Positions 37,779 to 46,565 of a DNA stretch of 64,000 nt are shown piece by piece. Below the pieces are notes generated by a model that was not told the DNA's origin, made no database searches, and was given only the letters and a program-made list of their open reading frames with translations. The DNA lies in the NCBI RefSeq assembly GCF_902859805.1, contig NZ_CADIKC010000005.1, positions 124,001-188,000 on the forward strand. Direction: 5' to 3'. This DNA is from Paraburkholderia sediminicola (GTDB lineage: Bacteria; Pseudomonadota; Gammaproteobacteria; Burkholderiales; Burkholderiaceae). Position 1 is the first letter of the stretch. Every line of letters starts with the position of its first letter. The translations under genes were made by a program, and so were the position numbers.

Positions 37779-38591
37779 ATGAGCGGTCTTGAGATACGTG
37801 GGCTGCACGTCGCCTACGAAGGCGCACGCGGCGCGGCGCCGCATATCGCGCTCGCTGACGTCGATCTGCGCATCGAGCCGGGTGAGTTCGTCGTCGCGCT
37901 GGGTGCATCCGGTTGCGGCAAGACGACCTTGCTGAACTGCATCGCCGGATTCATTCAACCGACCGAAGGCGAGGTGCGTTTGAACGGCGAGCGCGTTCTT
38001 GGACCGGGCGCGGATCGCGGTGTCGTGTTTCAGAAATACGCGCTGATGCCTTGGCTCGACGTGCTCGACAATGTCGCGCTCGGTCTGCGTTTCCAGCGTG
38101 TGCCGAAGGCGCAGCGCGAGCGCATCGCGCTGGACATGCTGGCGCTGGTCGGGCTCGAGAAGCATGCGCGCTCGCGGGTCTACGCGCTGTCGGGCGGCAT
38201 GCAGCAGCGCGTGGGCATTGCACGCGCGCTGGCAAGCGATCCGCAAGTGCTGCTGATGGACGAACCGATGGGCGCGCTCGACGCGATGACACGCGAGTCG
38301 ATGCAGGAACTCGTGCTCGACGTCTGGGGCCGCACACGCAAGACGGTGTTCTTTATCACGCATAGCGTGGAAGAAGCGTTATTTCTGGCGACACGCCTCG
38401 TCGTGATGACGCCGGGACCCGGCCGTATCGCCGAGAGTTACGACCTGCCATTCGCGCAGCGTTTTCTCGAGACACGCGACGCACGTGCGGTGAAGTCGTC
38501 GCCGGATTTCATCGAATGGCGCGAACGGCTGGTGCGCCGTCTGCACGAACGGGCTGAGCGCGACCAGGACCATGAAGAGGTGCTGTCGTGA
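37779..38591 (+). CDS. tauB: taurine ABC transporter ATP-binding protein
   Basis: 270 aa ABC ATPase. Walker A GASGCGKTT, Q-loop VFQKYALMPWLDVLDNV, signature LSGGMQQRVGIARALAS, Walker B VLLMDEPMGALD and switch His in FFITHSVEEALFLA. The wording LMPWLDVLDNVALGLRFQ is typical of TauB/SsuB. Couples ATP hydrolysis to TauC. The stop overlaps the GTG of tauC. Confidence 0.93.
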   Translation: MSGLEIRGLHVAYEGARGAAPHIALADVDLRIEPGEFVVALGASGCGKTTLLNCIAGFIQPTEGEVRLNGERVLGPGADRGVVFQKYALMPWLDVLDNVALGLRFQRVPKAQRERIALDMLALVGLEKHARSRVYALSGGMQQRVGIARALASDPQVLLMDEPMGALDAMTRESMQELVLDVWGRTRKTVFFITHSVEEALFLATRLVVMTPGPGRIAESYDLPFAQRFLETRDARAVKSSPDFIEWRERLVRRLHERAERDQDHEEVLS

Positions 38592-39457
38592 CGGCTTCAC
38601 GTGAATCGTTGGGCACCGTGCCCCTGACCCAGACAAGCGAGCCGCCGCGGCGTAAAGCGCGGCCGGTACGCGGTTGGCGTTTGCCGGGCGAAGGTCCGAC
38701 CGTGGTGCTGAGCGCAGTCTCGGTCACGACGCTCGCGGCGCTATGGTGGCTTGCCACGCATCTGCACTGGCTGCCGCCGCTCTTTCTGCCGACGCCCGAG
38801 GCGGTTTGGGCCGCCTTTCTGGACGCCTGGCACGGCCGTATTCAAGGCGGCTTGCCGCTCTCAGAGCATCTCGCATGGAGTGCGCTGCGCGTGTTCGGCG
38901 CCTTCGCGCTGGCCGCGGTCACGGCGGTGCCGGTCGGAATCCTGATGGGCGTAAGCCGGGTTGCACGCGGCTTGCTCGATCCGCCGCTGGAGTTCTACCG
39001 GCCGTTGCCGCCGCTTGCGTATCTGCCGCTGGTGGTGATCTGGTTCGGTATCGACGAGACGGCGAAGATCGTCGTGATCTATCTCGCCTGTTTCGCGCCG
39101 ATTGCAATGGCGGCGCGTGCCGGTGTGCGCAGTGCGACCATCGAGCAGATTCATGCGGCGTATTCGCTCGGCGGCCGCTTCGGGCAGATCGTGCGATATG
39201 TGGTTTTGCCCGCAGCGTTGCCCGAGATTCTGACCGGCTTGCGGATTGCCATCGGCTTCGGCTGGACCACACTGGTTGCCGCCGAGATGGTTGCGGCCAC
39301 CGCCGGCCTCGGTCAGATGGTGCTCAATGCGTCGAGCTTTCTGCGTACCGATGTGGTGGTCATGGGCATCGTGCTGATCGGGTTGATCGCGTGGCTGTTC
39401 GATCTCGGCATGCGTGCGCTGGAGCGGCGGCTGGTGCCGTGGAAGGGGCGTGTGTAG
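38588..39457 (+). CDS. tauC: taurine ABC transporter permease
   Basis: 289 aa BPD_transp_1 permease with about six helices. It starts at a GTG overlapping the tauB stop (GTGA). The conserved GVSRVARGLLDPPLEFYRPLPPLAYLPLVVIWFG and EQIHAAYSLGGRFGQIVRYVVLP (EAA loop) regions identify the SsuC/TauC group. The N-terminal 35 residues are Pro/Arg-rich and cytoplasmic. Last gene of the transporter; converges on the HAD phosphatase gene. Confidence 0.92.
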   Translation: MTASRESLGTVPLTQTSEPPRRKARPVRGWRLPGEGPTVVLSAVSVTTLAALWWLATHLHWLPPLFLPTPEAVWAAFLDAWHGRIQGGLPLSEHLAWSALRVFGAFALAAVTAVPVGILMGVSRVARGLLDPPLEFYRPLPPLAYLPLVVIWFGIDETAKIVVIYLACFAPIAMAARAGVRSATIEQIHAAYSLGGRFGQIVRYVVLPAALPEILTGLRIAIGFGWTTLVAAEMVAATAGLGQMVLNASSFLRTDVVVMGIVLIGLIAWLFDLGMRALERRLVPWKGRV

Positions 39458-39484
39458 CCGCAGCCCGCGCCAGGCCACGCAATC

Positions 39485-40168
39485 TCAAGCAAACAACTCA
39501 ATCACCGGCCAGCCGCGTTCCGTCGCAATGGCGCGCAGGCGCGGGTCGGGATTGGTGGCGACTGGATGCGTGACGAGCTCGAGCAAAGGCACGTCGTTGA
39601 TTGAGTCGCTGTAGAACCAGCTCTGCGGAAAATCCTGCAGACGATGGCCGAGCGAAGCCAGCCAACTCTCGGTGCGCGTGATCTTGCCTTCGCGGAAGGT
39701 CGGCACGCCGACTGCGTTTCCGGTAAAGCGAGCCAAAGGATCGCCGCCTTCGGTGCCGAGATCGATCCCCAGCAGATGGTCAAAGCCGAGCGCCTTGCCG
39801 ATCGGCCTCGTAATAAACACGTTGGTGGCGGTGACGATGCAGCACAGGTCGCCCGCTTCAATATGACGTTGCACGAGTTCCCGCGCAGCCGGCAGGATCG
39901 CCGGCGCAATCACCTTCTCCATGAACTGCGCATGCCACGCGTCGAGCTGCTCGCGTGAGTGGCGAGCCAGCGGCGCCAATGTGTAGTTCAGATAGGCAGC
40001 CATATCGAGCGTGCCGGCCACGTACTGCCGGTAGTAATCGTCGATTTCTTCCGCGTGCTGCGCAGCGCCTTCTATGCCCAATCCGGCGATGAAGTGGGCC
40101 CACGCCTGATCGCTATCGAGCGGCAGCAGCGTATGGTCCAGGTCGAACAGCGCAAGGTTGCGGCTCAT
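39485..40168 (-). CDS. HAD-IB family phosphatase (SerB-like)
   Basis: 227 aa. Start at MSRNLALFDLDHTLLPLDSD with AAGGACT ribosome-binding site. Catalytic D9 and D11 are in FDLDHTLL, motif II is in CIVTATNVFI, and motif IV is SDSINDVPLLELV. Subfamily IB members dephosphorylate small metabolites such as phosphoserine or histidinol phosphate. The DYYRQYVAGTLDMAAYL cap is that of a common beta-proteobacterial group without known substrate. Divergent from the Na/Pi gene. Confidence 0.86.
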   Translation of the reverse strand: MSRNLALFDLDHTLLPLDSDQAWAHFIAGLGIEGAAQHAEEIDDYYRQYVAGTLDMAAYLNYTLAPLARHSREQLDAWHAQFMEKVIAPAILPAARELVQRHIEAGDLCCIVTATNVFITRPIGKALGFDHLLGIDLGTEGGDPLARFTGNAVGVPTFREGKITRTESWLASLGHRLQDFPQSWFYSDSINDVPLLELVTHPVATNPDPRLRAIATERGWPVIELFA

Positions 40169-40314
40169 CCAGAGTCCTTGTGATGAAGTGAGCGAACGAA
40201 GTAATCGAGTGAATTGCGCGCCGGACGATGAGCCGGTACACAGCAATCCACAGATCGGCACGAGCGTATATTTAAAAGCACAAAATTACAATAAGGCAAA
40301 AATGTGCAACACTA

Positions 40315-40324
40315 CTGTCATAAA
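40315..40324 (+). promoter_or_regulatory. possible Pho-box half site
   Basis: CTGTCATAAA, identical to the first ten positions of the E. coli Pho box, about 70 nt upstream of the start of a Na/phosphate symporter gene. The second CTGTCA half at the expected 11-bp step is absent, so PhoB control is only a possibility. Confidence 0.25.
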
Positions 40325-40393
40325 CGCCCCGGGTGCCGGTTCACGCGGCATGCGGTTCGGCTCATGGCAGCAGGAACGGATGCGCAGTGCCTT

Positions 40394-42061
40394 ATGTTGA
40401 TTCTCCTTAACCTTCTGGCTGGTGTGGCGCTCCTCGTGTGGGGCTCGCACATCGTGCGTACCGGGATCCTGCGCGTGCTCGGCGCCGATCTGCGCAGTGT
40501 CCTCGGGCGCAGCACCAGTAGCCGCTGGCGTGCCTTCCTTTCAGGCGTCGGCGTCACAAGCCTCGTGCAGAGCAGCAATGCAACGGCGGTGATCGTCACG
40601 TCGTTCGCCGCGCAAGGTCTCCTGCCACTCACGAGCGGCCTTGCGATCATGCTTGGCGCCGACGTCGGTACCGCACTGATGGCGCGGCTGCTGACACTCG
40701 ATCTGACATGGTTGTCGCCGATCCTGATTCTGTTCGGCGTGCCGCTCTTTTTGTCGCGCAAGCAAACCCGCACGGGCCAGGTTGGCCGTACGCTGATCGG
40801 GCTTGGCTTGATCCTGCTGGCGCTGCACCTGATCGTCGAAGCCGCGCAGCCGATGATGCAAGGCGCCGGCGTACGCGTGATGTTCGGCGCGCTGACCGGC
40901 GACACCATGCTCGACGCGCTGGTCGGCGCAGCATTTGCCATGTTGTCCTATTCGAGTCTCGCGGCGGTTCTGCTGACAGCAACGCTTGCCTCGTCCGGCG
41001 TGATCTCACTGAAGGTGGCGTTGTGTCTCGTGATCGGCGCGAATCTCGGCAGCGGTTTGCTGGCGCTGATGGGCACGCTCGCGCAGAATGCGGCGGCGCG
41101 GCGTCTGGCCCTGGGTAGCCTGGCGTTCAAGCTGGCCGGCGCGCTGCTGATCCTGCCGTTCGCGCCGCTGCTTGCACGCGGCCTGCCGGCGCTGATCGCG
41201 AATCCACGCGAAGCGGTGGTCGGCTTTCATGTGATCTATAACACGCTGCGTTGCTGCGCATGCCTCTCACTGATTGATCCGGTGGCGCGCATCTGCACGC
41301 GGGTGTTGCCGGACCGGCCACAGCCCAACGGCGAACTGCGGCCGCTGCATCTGGATGCCGCTGCACTTTCCACCCCCACGCTCGCACTCGCGAACGCCGC
41401 ACGCGAGGTGCTGCGTATTGGCGACATCGTGCGCACCATGCTCGATAACGTTGCGGGCCTGATCCACGAAAACAGCCTCGACAAGGCGCGCGAAACGATC
41501 CGGATGGACGACGACGTCGACCAGCTTTACGCCGCGGTCAAAAGCTATCTGACGCTGATCTCCCGCGAGCAACTCGACGAAGCCGATAGCCGCCGCTGGA
41601 CTGACATCATTTCGTTGACGATTAACCTGGAGCACGCGGGCGACATCATCGAGCGAATCGTCGGCGATATCGAGGAAAAGAAGATCGCGCACCGGCTGTC
41701 GTTTTCGGAGGAGGGGCTGGGCGAACTGGACGACTTGCAGGCACGGCTCGTCAGCAATCTGCAGCTTGGCCTCTCGGTATTTCTGAATAACGATCTGCGG
41801 TGCGCCGAGCGGCTGCTGGCCGAGAAAGAGCGCTTTCGCGATCTGGAGCGCGCGTATTCATACAAACATCTGGACAGGCTCGCCGGACAAACCTTGCGCA
41901 GCATCGAGACCAGCGCGTTGCATCTGGATCTGATCAGCGACATGAAGCGGCTCAATTCGCTGTTCTGTTCGACGGCCTATCCGGTACTCGAAGCAGCCGG
42001 CGCGCTGCGCGACACGCGCTTGCGCAAGCGCGTGCTCGACACGATGCATGTGAAGGAATAA
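40394..42061 (+). CDS. Na/Pi cotransporter family protein
   Basis: 555 aa. The start at MLILLNLLAGVALLVWGSHIV is placed at the first hydrophobic helix; in-frame starts up to 40304 are possible. Two PF02690 repeats are visible, with VTSLVQSSNATAVIVTSF (QSSNA motif) in the first and FAMLSYSSLAAVLLTATLASSG plus ANLGSGLLALMG in the second. The C-terminal 200 residues form a PhoU-like helical domain (AREVLRIGDIVRTMLDNV ... LISDMKRLNSLFCSTAYPVL). It likely moves phosphate with sodium across the inner membrane. Confidence 0.87.
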   Translation: MLILLNLLAGVALLVWGSHIVRTGILRVLGADLRSVLGRSTSSRWRAFLSGVGVTSLVQSSNATAVIVTSFAAQGLLPLTSGLAIMLGADVGTALMARLLTLDLTWLSPILILFGVPLFLSRKQTRTGQVGRTLIGLGLILLALHLIVEAAQPMMQGAGVRVMFGALTGDTMLDALVGAAFAMLSYSSLAAVLLTATLASSGVISLKVALCLVIGANLGSGLLALMGTLAQNAAARRLALGSLAFKLAGALLILPFAPLLARGLPALIANPREAVVGFHVIYNTLRCCACLSLIDPVARICTRVLPDRPQPNGELRPLHLDAAALSTPTLALANAAREVLRIGDIVRTMLDNVAGLIHENSLDKARETIRMDDDVDQLYAAVKSYLTLISREQLDEADSRRWTDIISLTINLEHAGDIIERIVGDIEEKKIAHRLSFSEEGLGELDDLQARLVSNLQLGLSVFLNNDLRCAERLLAEKERFRDLERAYSYKHLDRLAGQTLRSIETSALHLDLISDMKRLNSLFCSTAYPVLEAAGALRDTRLRKRVLDTMHVKE

Positions 42062-42096
42062 GCGGCTTGCGCGGCGCGCTTGCCGCGCTCCCTGAG

Positions 42097-42120
42097 GCGT
42101 TCGCGCGGAGCGCCGAACGC
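42097..42120. terminator. hairpin between convergent genes
   Basis: GCGTTCG / CGAACGC, 7-bp stem with a 10-nt loop, in the 68-nt gap between the Na/Pi symporter and GlpR-like gene stops. No T run on either side; a weak bidirectional terminator at best. Confidence 0.4.
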
Positions 42121-42129
42121 ACCGGCGCC

Positions 42130-42900
42130 CTAAGCCAGAACGATCTCTTCCAGCTTCTTTTTCAGCGATGCAAAGTCGGCGGCTTCGGCCGCCTTTTTGT
42201 TGGTGACCAGCACATCGATCCGATCGACCGGACAGTACGAAATCCGGCTGCGCTGACCAATCTTGCTGTAGTCGGCAAGGATCACCACGCGGTCCGCGTT
42301 GGCGACCATGGCGCGCGCCACTTCGGTTTCAGCGTGATCGTAGTTGGTCGCGCCATGCCGGTGATCGATGCCGACCGGCGAGAGCAAGGCCATGTCCGCA
42401 CGATAGCGCTGGATGTCGAGCACGGTGGTCGCGCCGGTGGTCGCCATTGCCCGATCACTGATCGAGCCGCCGAGCAGAATCACTTCGTTGGCCGTTTCCG
42501 TTTGATCCACGGCGCCACGCATTTTCAGCGCGACGTCGATGGAGTTGGTAACAATCGTCAGGTTCGCCAGTTTCGCCAGCTCTTCAGCGAGCGCTGCGGT
42601 GGTGGTGCCCGCGTCGATGAACAGTGTCTGGCCGCTCGCGATCAAACCGATGGCCGCCTTGGCAATTGCCGTTTTGGATTTGACGCGCGTGTGGGCGCGC
42701 TCGGCGATCGGCGCCTCGTCGGCGGGTTTGATCGCGCCGCCATGCACGCGCCGCAATTCACCGAGCGCCTCCAGGTCGAGCAGATCGCGCCGCACCGTTT
42801 CGCGTGACACCCCGAGGTCCGCCATGATCCGTTCGGTCGATACGCGCTGAAGCGTAGACAGCAATGCGCGAATTCTCTGATGACGGTCTTCCTGCCACAT
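42130..42900 (-). CDS. glpR: DeoR/GlpR family transcriptional repressor
   Basis: 256 aa. The N-terminal DeoR helix-turn-helix is VSTERIMADLGVSRETVRRDL followed by LEALGELRRVHGGA. The DeoRC sensor domain includes TLFIDAGTTTAALAEELAKL and LTIVTNSIDVAL, then YDHAETEVARAMVANADRV and ILADYSKIG. The wording is close to E. coli GlpR, which senses glycerol 3-phosphate. It reads away from a glycerophosphodiesterase/ABC operon, and two GlpR-like operators lie in the gap. Autorepression and control of that operon are inferred. Confidence 0.85.
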   Translation of the reverse strand: MWQEDRHQRIRALLSTLQRVSTERIMADLGVSRETVRRDLLDLEALGELRRVHGGAIKPADEAPIAERAHTRVKSKTAIAKAAIGLIASGQTLFIDAGTTTAALAEELAKLANLTIVTNSIDVALKMRGAVDQTETANEVILLGGSISDRAMATTGATTVLDIQRYRADMALLSPVGIDHRHGATNYDHAETEVARAMVANADRVVILADYSKIGQRSRISYCPVDRIDVLVTNKKAAEAADFASLKKKLEEIVLA

Positions 42901-43083
42901 GCATTTTTCCTTGGATGCGAACGCGCGTTCACAGGGCTTGTTTTAATAGTGTCATCGTGGACACGGATGTGTGTCCGGACAATTACAAGCGTACTACTTT
43001 AGTCGAATTGTGTTGTATTTTTTTGGCAGCTTGCAAGTTTGTGTATTTCACCTTAGCCTTCGCAGATCGAAGCGCGGCGCATA

Positions 43084-43106
43084 TTTCGAACATCAAATGT
43101 TCGAAA
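43084..43106. promoter_or_regulatory. 10-bp perfect inverted repeat
   Basis: TTTCGAACAT-CAA-ATGTTCGAAA. The half sites CGAACAT and ATGTTCG are the two GlpR half sites, but back to back. The right arm is at the same time the left half of the 43096-43115 operator. Confidence 0.7.
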
Positions 43107-43135
43107 AGGAATTGAAATGTCCGATTTCGAGCATT
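43096..43135. promoter_or_regulatory. two abutting GlpR-like operators
   Basis: Compared with the E. coli GlpR consensus WATGTTCGWTAWCGAACATW, the 20-mer AATGTCCGATTTCGAGCATT (43116-43135) matches at 17 of 20 positions. The directly preceding 20-mer (43096-43115, beginning AATGTTCGAAAA) matches at 15 of 20, mostly in the left half. Tandem 20-bp operators are how GlpR binds in E. coli. Confidence 0.65.
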
Positions 43136-43454
43136 TCGCGGCGTTTTCTGGCAATTTGTTAGACACATGTCGTCGCCATAATGGATCTTGGGATCTGCCG
43201 TCTGGACCATTCGCTACTGTATACGGTGCTGCGGGGAAACCGCACGGTTCGGCATCCTGACAATAGGATTGCAGGGCTGTAGCCGGGCGCGGCATTGGAC
43301 GTGCGGCCAGCTATCGCAGCGTCGTCCATTGGCGCGATACTACGCCCGGGGCTCGCGCGTAAAGACTGCATGACGCAATTGTGGCTGACGGCGGTGGCAG
43401 CTGGGAACGTGTCGAGAGCATATTTAACCCGCTCTATCTGGAAGGTAACGAGAC

Positions 43455-44240
43455 GTGGGAAACGGGATTGATCGCACCTTATCCGCAGACTGGCCGTATC
43501 CGAGGCTGGTTGCGCATCGCTGCGGCGGCACGCTGGCGCCGGAGAACACGCTGGCCGGTTTCGACGCATGTGTGCGTTACGGCTACCGCATGGTCGAGTT
43601 CGACGCCAAACTCTCCGCCGACAATCAGCTCTTTCTGTTGCACGACGACACACTGGAACGCACCACCAACGGTCATGGCGCCGCTGCTGAACACACGTGG
43701 AACCAGCTGGCCGCGCTTGATGCTGGCGCCTGGTTCGGGCCGCAGTTCGCCGGCACGCATCTGCCGACGCTCGCCGAGGCCGCTGCACGTTGCGCACAAG
43801 ATGGCATTGCCGCCAACATCGAAATCAAACCCTGCGCAGGGCGCGACGACATCACCGGGCGCCTGGTCGCAAGCGGTGCACTGACTTTGTGGCAAGGGCA
43901 AACGCCGCCGCTGCTGTCATCGTTTTCGTTCGAGGCGCTTGCTGCTGCGCGCGATGCGGCGCCCTCGCTGCGGCGCGGCATGCTGTTCGAAGAGGTGCCG
44001 GCTGACTGGCTGCGCATCGTGCGGGAGCTGGACTGCGTGTCGCTGCATGCGAGCCACCGGTACCTGAGCGAGCCGCTGGTCGCCGAGATCAAGGCGGCCG
44101 GATTGCGCGTGCTGGCCTACACGGTGAACGAGCCCGAGCGTGCGCAGGTGCTGGCGCAATGGGGCGTCGACATGATTTGTACAGATCGCATCGATAGACT
44201 GGAACACGACATGTTTTCGGCGCCGGCGAATCCAGACTGA
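43455..44240 (+). CDS. ugpQ: glycerophosphodiester phosphodiesterase
   Basis: 261 aa, GTG start after GGAAGGTAACGAGAC. GDPD TIM barrel with catalytic H21-R22 (LVAHRCGG), E30 (APENTLAGF), E48 and D50 (MVEFDAKLS) and H63-D64 (LLHDDTLERTTNG). C-terminal TVNEPERAQVLAQWGVDMICTD is typical. No signal peptide, so it is cytoplasmic, like E. coli UgpQ. It yields glycerol 3-phosphate, the expected GlpR inducer. Heads an operon with an ABC importer, which may supply its substrates. Confidence 0.92.
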   Translation: MGNGIDRTLSADWPYPRLVAHRCGGTLAPENTLAGFDACVRYGYRMVEFDAKLSADNQLFLLHDDTLERTTNGHGAAAEHTWNQLAALDAGAWFGPQFAGTHLPTLAEAAARCAQDGIAANIEIKPCAGRDDITGRLVASGALTLWQGQTPPLLSSFSFEALAAARDAAPSLRRGMLFEEVPADWLRIVRELDCVSLHASHRYLSEPLVAEIKAAGLRVLAYTVNEPERAQVLAQWGVDMICTDRIDRLEHDMFSAPANPD

Positions 44241-44356
44241 ACCGGACTGAGCATGGCGCGGGTGCGCGAGTGCGAGCTTGCACAGGTGTGCGCCCATAGA
44301 GCTAGAAATTAGAAATTTTCCAAACGTAGCAATTTCGGCAGAGGATGGGGATAACT

Positions 44357-45469
44357 ATGAAGCGCACCGCGTTAGCTCGTTTATTTTCGATGTCGGCCGC
44401 TGCGGGTGTCGCCGCAGCCGGCGTGAGCAGCGCCTCGGCCGCGCCGCTCGACGCATTGGTCGCAGCCGCCAAGCAGGAAGGCCAACTCACCGTGATCGCG
44501 TTGCCGCACGACTGGTGCAACTACGGTCAACTGGTGGCCGGCTTCCAGAAGAAGTACGGCATCAAGATCAACGAGCTGAATCCGGATGCGGGTTCGGGCG
44601 ACGAAGTCGAAGCCATCAAGGCGAACAAGGGCAACAAGGGTCCGCAAGCACCTGACGTGATCGACGTGGGTCTGTCGTTCGGTCCGACCGCGAAGGCCGA
44701 AGGTTTGCTGCAGCCGTACAAGGTCGCGTCGTGGAACTCGATTCCGAAAGATTCGAAAGATGCTGACGGTTACTGGTATGGCGATTACTACGGCGTGCTG
44801 TCGTTTGAAGTGAACGCCGACATGATCGACAAGGCGCCGTCCGACTGGAGCGATCTGCTCAAGTCAGACTATAAGAACGCCGTCTCGCTAGCTGGCGACC
44901 CGCGCACGGCCAATCAGGCGATCCAGGCCGTGTTCGCAGCAGGTCTGTCGCAAAGCAAGGGCGACGTGAGCAAGGCCGACAAGGCCGGCCTCAAGTATTT
45001 CGCCGACCTGAACAAGAACGGCAACTTTGTGCCGGTGATCGGCAAGGCCGCATCGCTCGCGCAGGGCACCACGCCGATCGTCGTGCGTTGGGACTACAAC
45101 GCGCTGGCTGACCGCGACACGCTGAAGGGCAATCCGAAGGTACAAGTGGTGATTCCGAAGACGGGCGTGGTTGCCGGTGTGTACGTTCAGGCGATCAGCG
45201 CCTACGCGCCGCATCCGAATGCCGCCAAGCTGTGGATGGAATACCTGTACTCCGACGAAGGCCAGATCGGCTGGCTGACCGGCTATTGCCACCCGATGCG
45301 CTATAACGAACTCGTGGCGCAGAAGAAGGTCCCGCAAGCGCTGCTCGACAAGCTGCCGCCGCCGTCGTCTTACAAGAACGTGGTGTTCCCGACGCTGTCC
45401 CAACAGGACGCCTACAAGGACACCATCACGAAGCACTGGGACGAAACGGTCGGCGCGAACGTCAAGTAA
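44357..45469 (+). CDS. ABC transporter substrate-binding protein (PotD/Fbp-like)
   Basis: 370 aa. Start at MKRTALARLFSMSAAAGVAA with signal peptide ending SASAAP near residue 30, preceded by GAGGATGGGG. SBP_bac_6/8-type fold: KQEGQLTVIALPHDWCNYGQLVAGFQKKYG, GTTPIVVRWDYNALADRD, and the C-terminal YCHPMRYNEL. It belongs to the polyamine/iron/phosphonate binding-protein group rather than the UgpB group. Given ugpQ upstream, glycerophosphodiesters or glycerol phosphate are the likely ligands, by context only. Confidence 0.85.
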   Translation: MKRTALARLFSMSAAAGVAAAGVSSASAAPLDALVAAAKQEGQLTVIALPHDWCNYGQLVAGFQKKYGIKINELNPDAGSGDEVEAIKANKGNKGPQAPDVIDVGLSFGPTAKAEGLLQPYKVASWNSIPKDSKDADGYWYGDYYGVLSFEVNADMIDKAPSDWSDLLKSDYKNAVSLAGDPRTANQAIQAVFAAGLSQSKGDVSKADKAGLKYFADLNKNGNFVPVIGKAASLAQGTTPIVVRWDYNALADRDTLKGNPKVQVVIPKTGVVAGVYVQAISAYAPHPNAAKLWMEYLYSDEGQIGWLTGYCHPMRYNELVAQKKVPQALLDKLPPPSSYKNVVFPTLSQQDAYKDTITKHWDETVGANVK

Positions 45470-45626
45470 TCGCCGCGGCGCACGCGGTTGCGGCGGCCAT
45501 GCAGCAGCGAGCAATCGCAGGCTGCACACGCCGCCGCTTCTAACCGCAACGCGTAGTTTCAAAGGTAGCGTGCCGCTCCACGAGAGCGGCGCGCCACGCG
45601 TTAGCCAGATTGCCTAAGGGTGAGTT

Positions 45627-46565
45627 ATGAGCGCTTCATCGGATGCTGGATCGGTGCAGCCGGAATTGCTGGTTCCGCCTGTGCCCACGCCAACGCCTCG
45701 CGTCAACGGTCCGGGCCGCGCGTCGCAGTTTCTCGCCTGGATCGGCGTGGTGCCGTTTTTCACCTTCGCACTGCTGTTCCTGATTCTGCCGACCGGCTTT
45801 CTGATGGTCGGCGCATTTCAGGATCCGCAAGGCCACTTCACGCTCGGCAACTTTCGCGACCTGCTCCAGCCCACGGTGCTGGACGCCTACTGGATCAGCT
45901 TCAAGGTGAGCGCAGCTTCTGCGTTTGGCGGCGCGTTGATCGGTTCGCTGCTCGCGTGGGCTGCGGTGCAAGGCAAATTGCCGGGCTGGATTCGTCCTAC
46001 GCTGATGACGTTCTCCGGCGTCGCCTCGAATTTTGCCGGCGTGCCGCTCGCATTTGCCTTCATCTGTACGCTCGGGCGCGTCGGTCTCGTGACCGTATTG
46101 CTGAAAAAATATCTCGGCTTCAATCTGTACTCGACGGGCTTCAGCGTCCTGAGCTTCTCCGGGTTGACGCTGACTTACCTGTACTTCCAGATTCCTTTGA
46201 TGGTGCTGATCGTCACGCCCGCGCTCGACGGTCTGAAGCGCGAGTGGCGCGAAGCCTGTGACTGCCTCGGCGGCACGGCCTTCCAATACTGGCGCCACGT
46301 AGCGTTGCCGGTATTGTGGCCGAGCGTGCTTGGCGCGACGCTGCTGCTGTTCGCCAATTCGTTCGGCGCGGTCGCCACGGCTTATGCACTGACCGGCAGT
46401 TCGCTGAACATCGTTACGATCCTGCTGTACGCGCAGATTCGCGGCGACGTGATGCACAACCAGAACCTCGGCTACGCGCTCGCGCTCGGCATGGTGCTCG
46501 TGACGGGCCTGTCGAATGGCGGCTACATCTGGCTGCGTTCGCGCGCTGAAAGGGGCCGTCGATGA
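45627..46565 (+). CDS. ABC transporter permease (PotB-like)
   Basis: 312 aa BPD_transp_1 permease, six helices. N-terminal 35 residues are Pro-rich and cytoplasmic. VVPFFTFALLFLILPTGFLMVGAF is the first helix, and the EAA loop is LKREWREACDCLGGTAFQYWRHVALP. The ribosome-binding stretch AAGGGTGAGTT precedes the ATG. Pairs with the next permease, whose start overlaps its stop by 4 nt. Confidence 0.9.
   Translation: MSASSDAGSVQPELLVPPVPTPTPRVNGPGRASQFLAWIGVVPFFTFALLFLILPTGFLMVGAFQDPQGHFTLGNFRDLLQPTVLDAYWISFKVSAASAFGGALIGSLLAWAAVQGKLPGWIRPTLMTFSGVASNFAGVPLAFAFICTLGRVGLVTVLLKKYLGFNLYSTGFSVLSFSGLTLTYLYFQIPLMVLIVTPALDGLKREWREACDCLGGTAFQYWRHVALPVLWPSVLGATLLLFANSFGAVATAYALTGSSLNIVTILLYAQIRGDVMHNQNLGYALALGMVLVTGLSNGGYIWLRSRAERGRR

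Larger units (their letters stand above)
42901..43454. promoter_or_regulatory. 554-nt divergent regulatory region glpR / ugpQ
   Basis: Lower GC than its surroundings, with no supported gene. It holds the GlpR-like operators at 43084-43135 and a separate inverted repeat GGACAC-(6)-GTGTCC at 42959-42976 close to glpR. The ugpQ side ends in GGAAGGTAACGAGAC before the GTG start. Confidence 0.55.
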
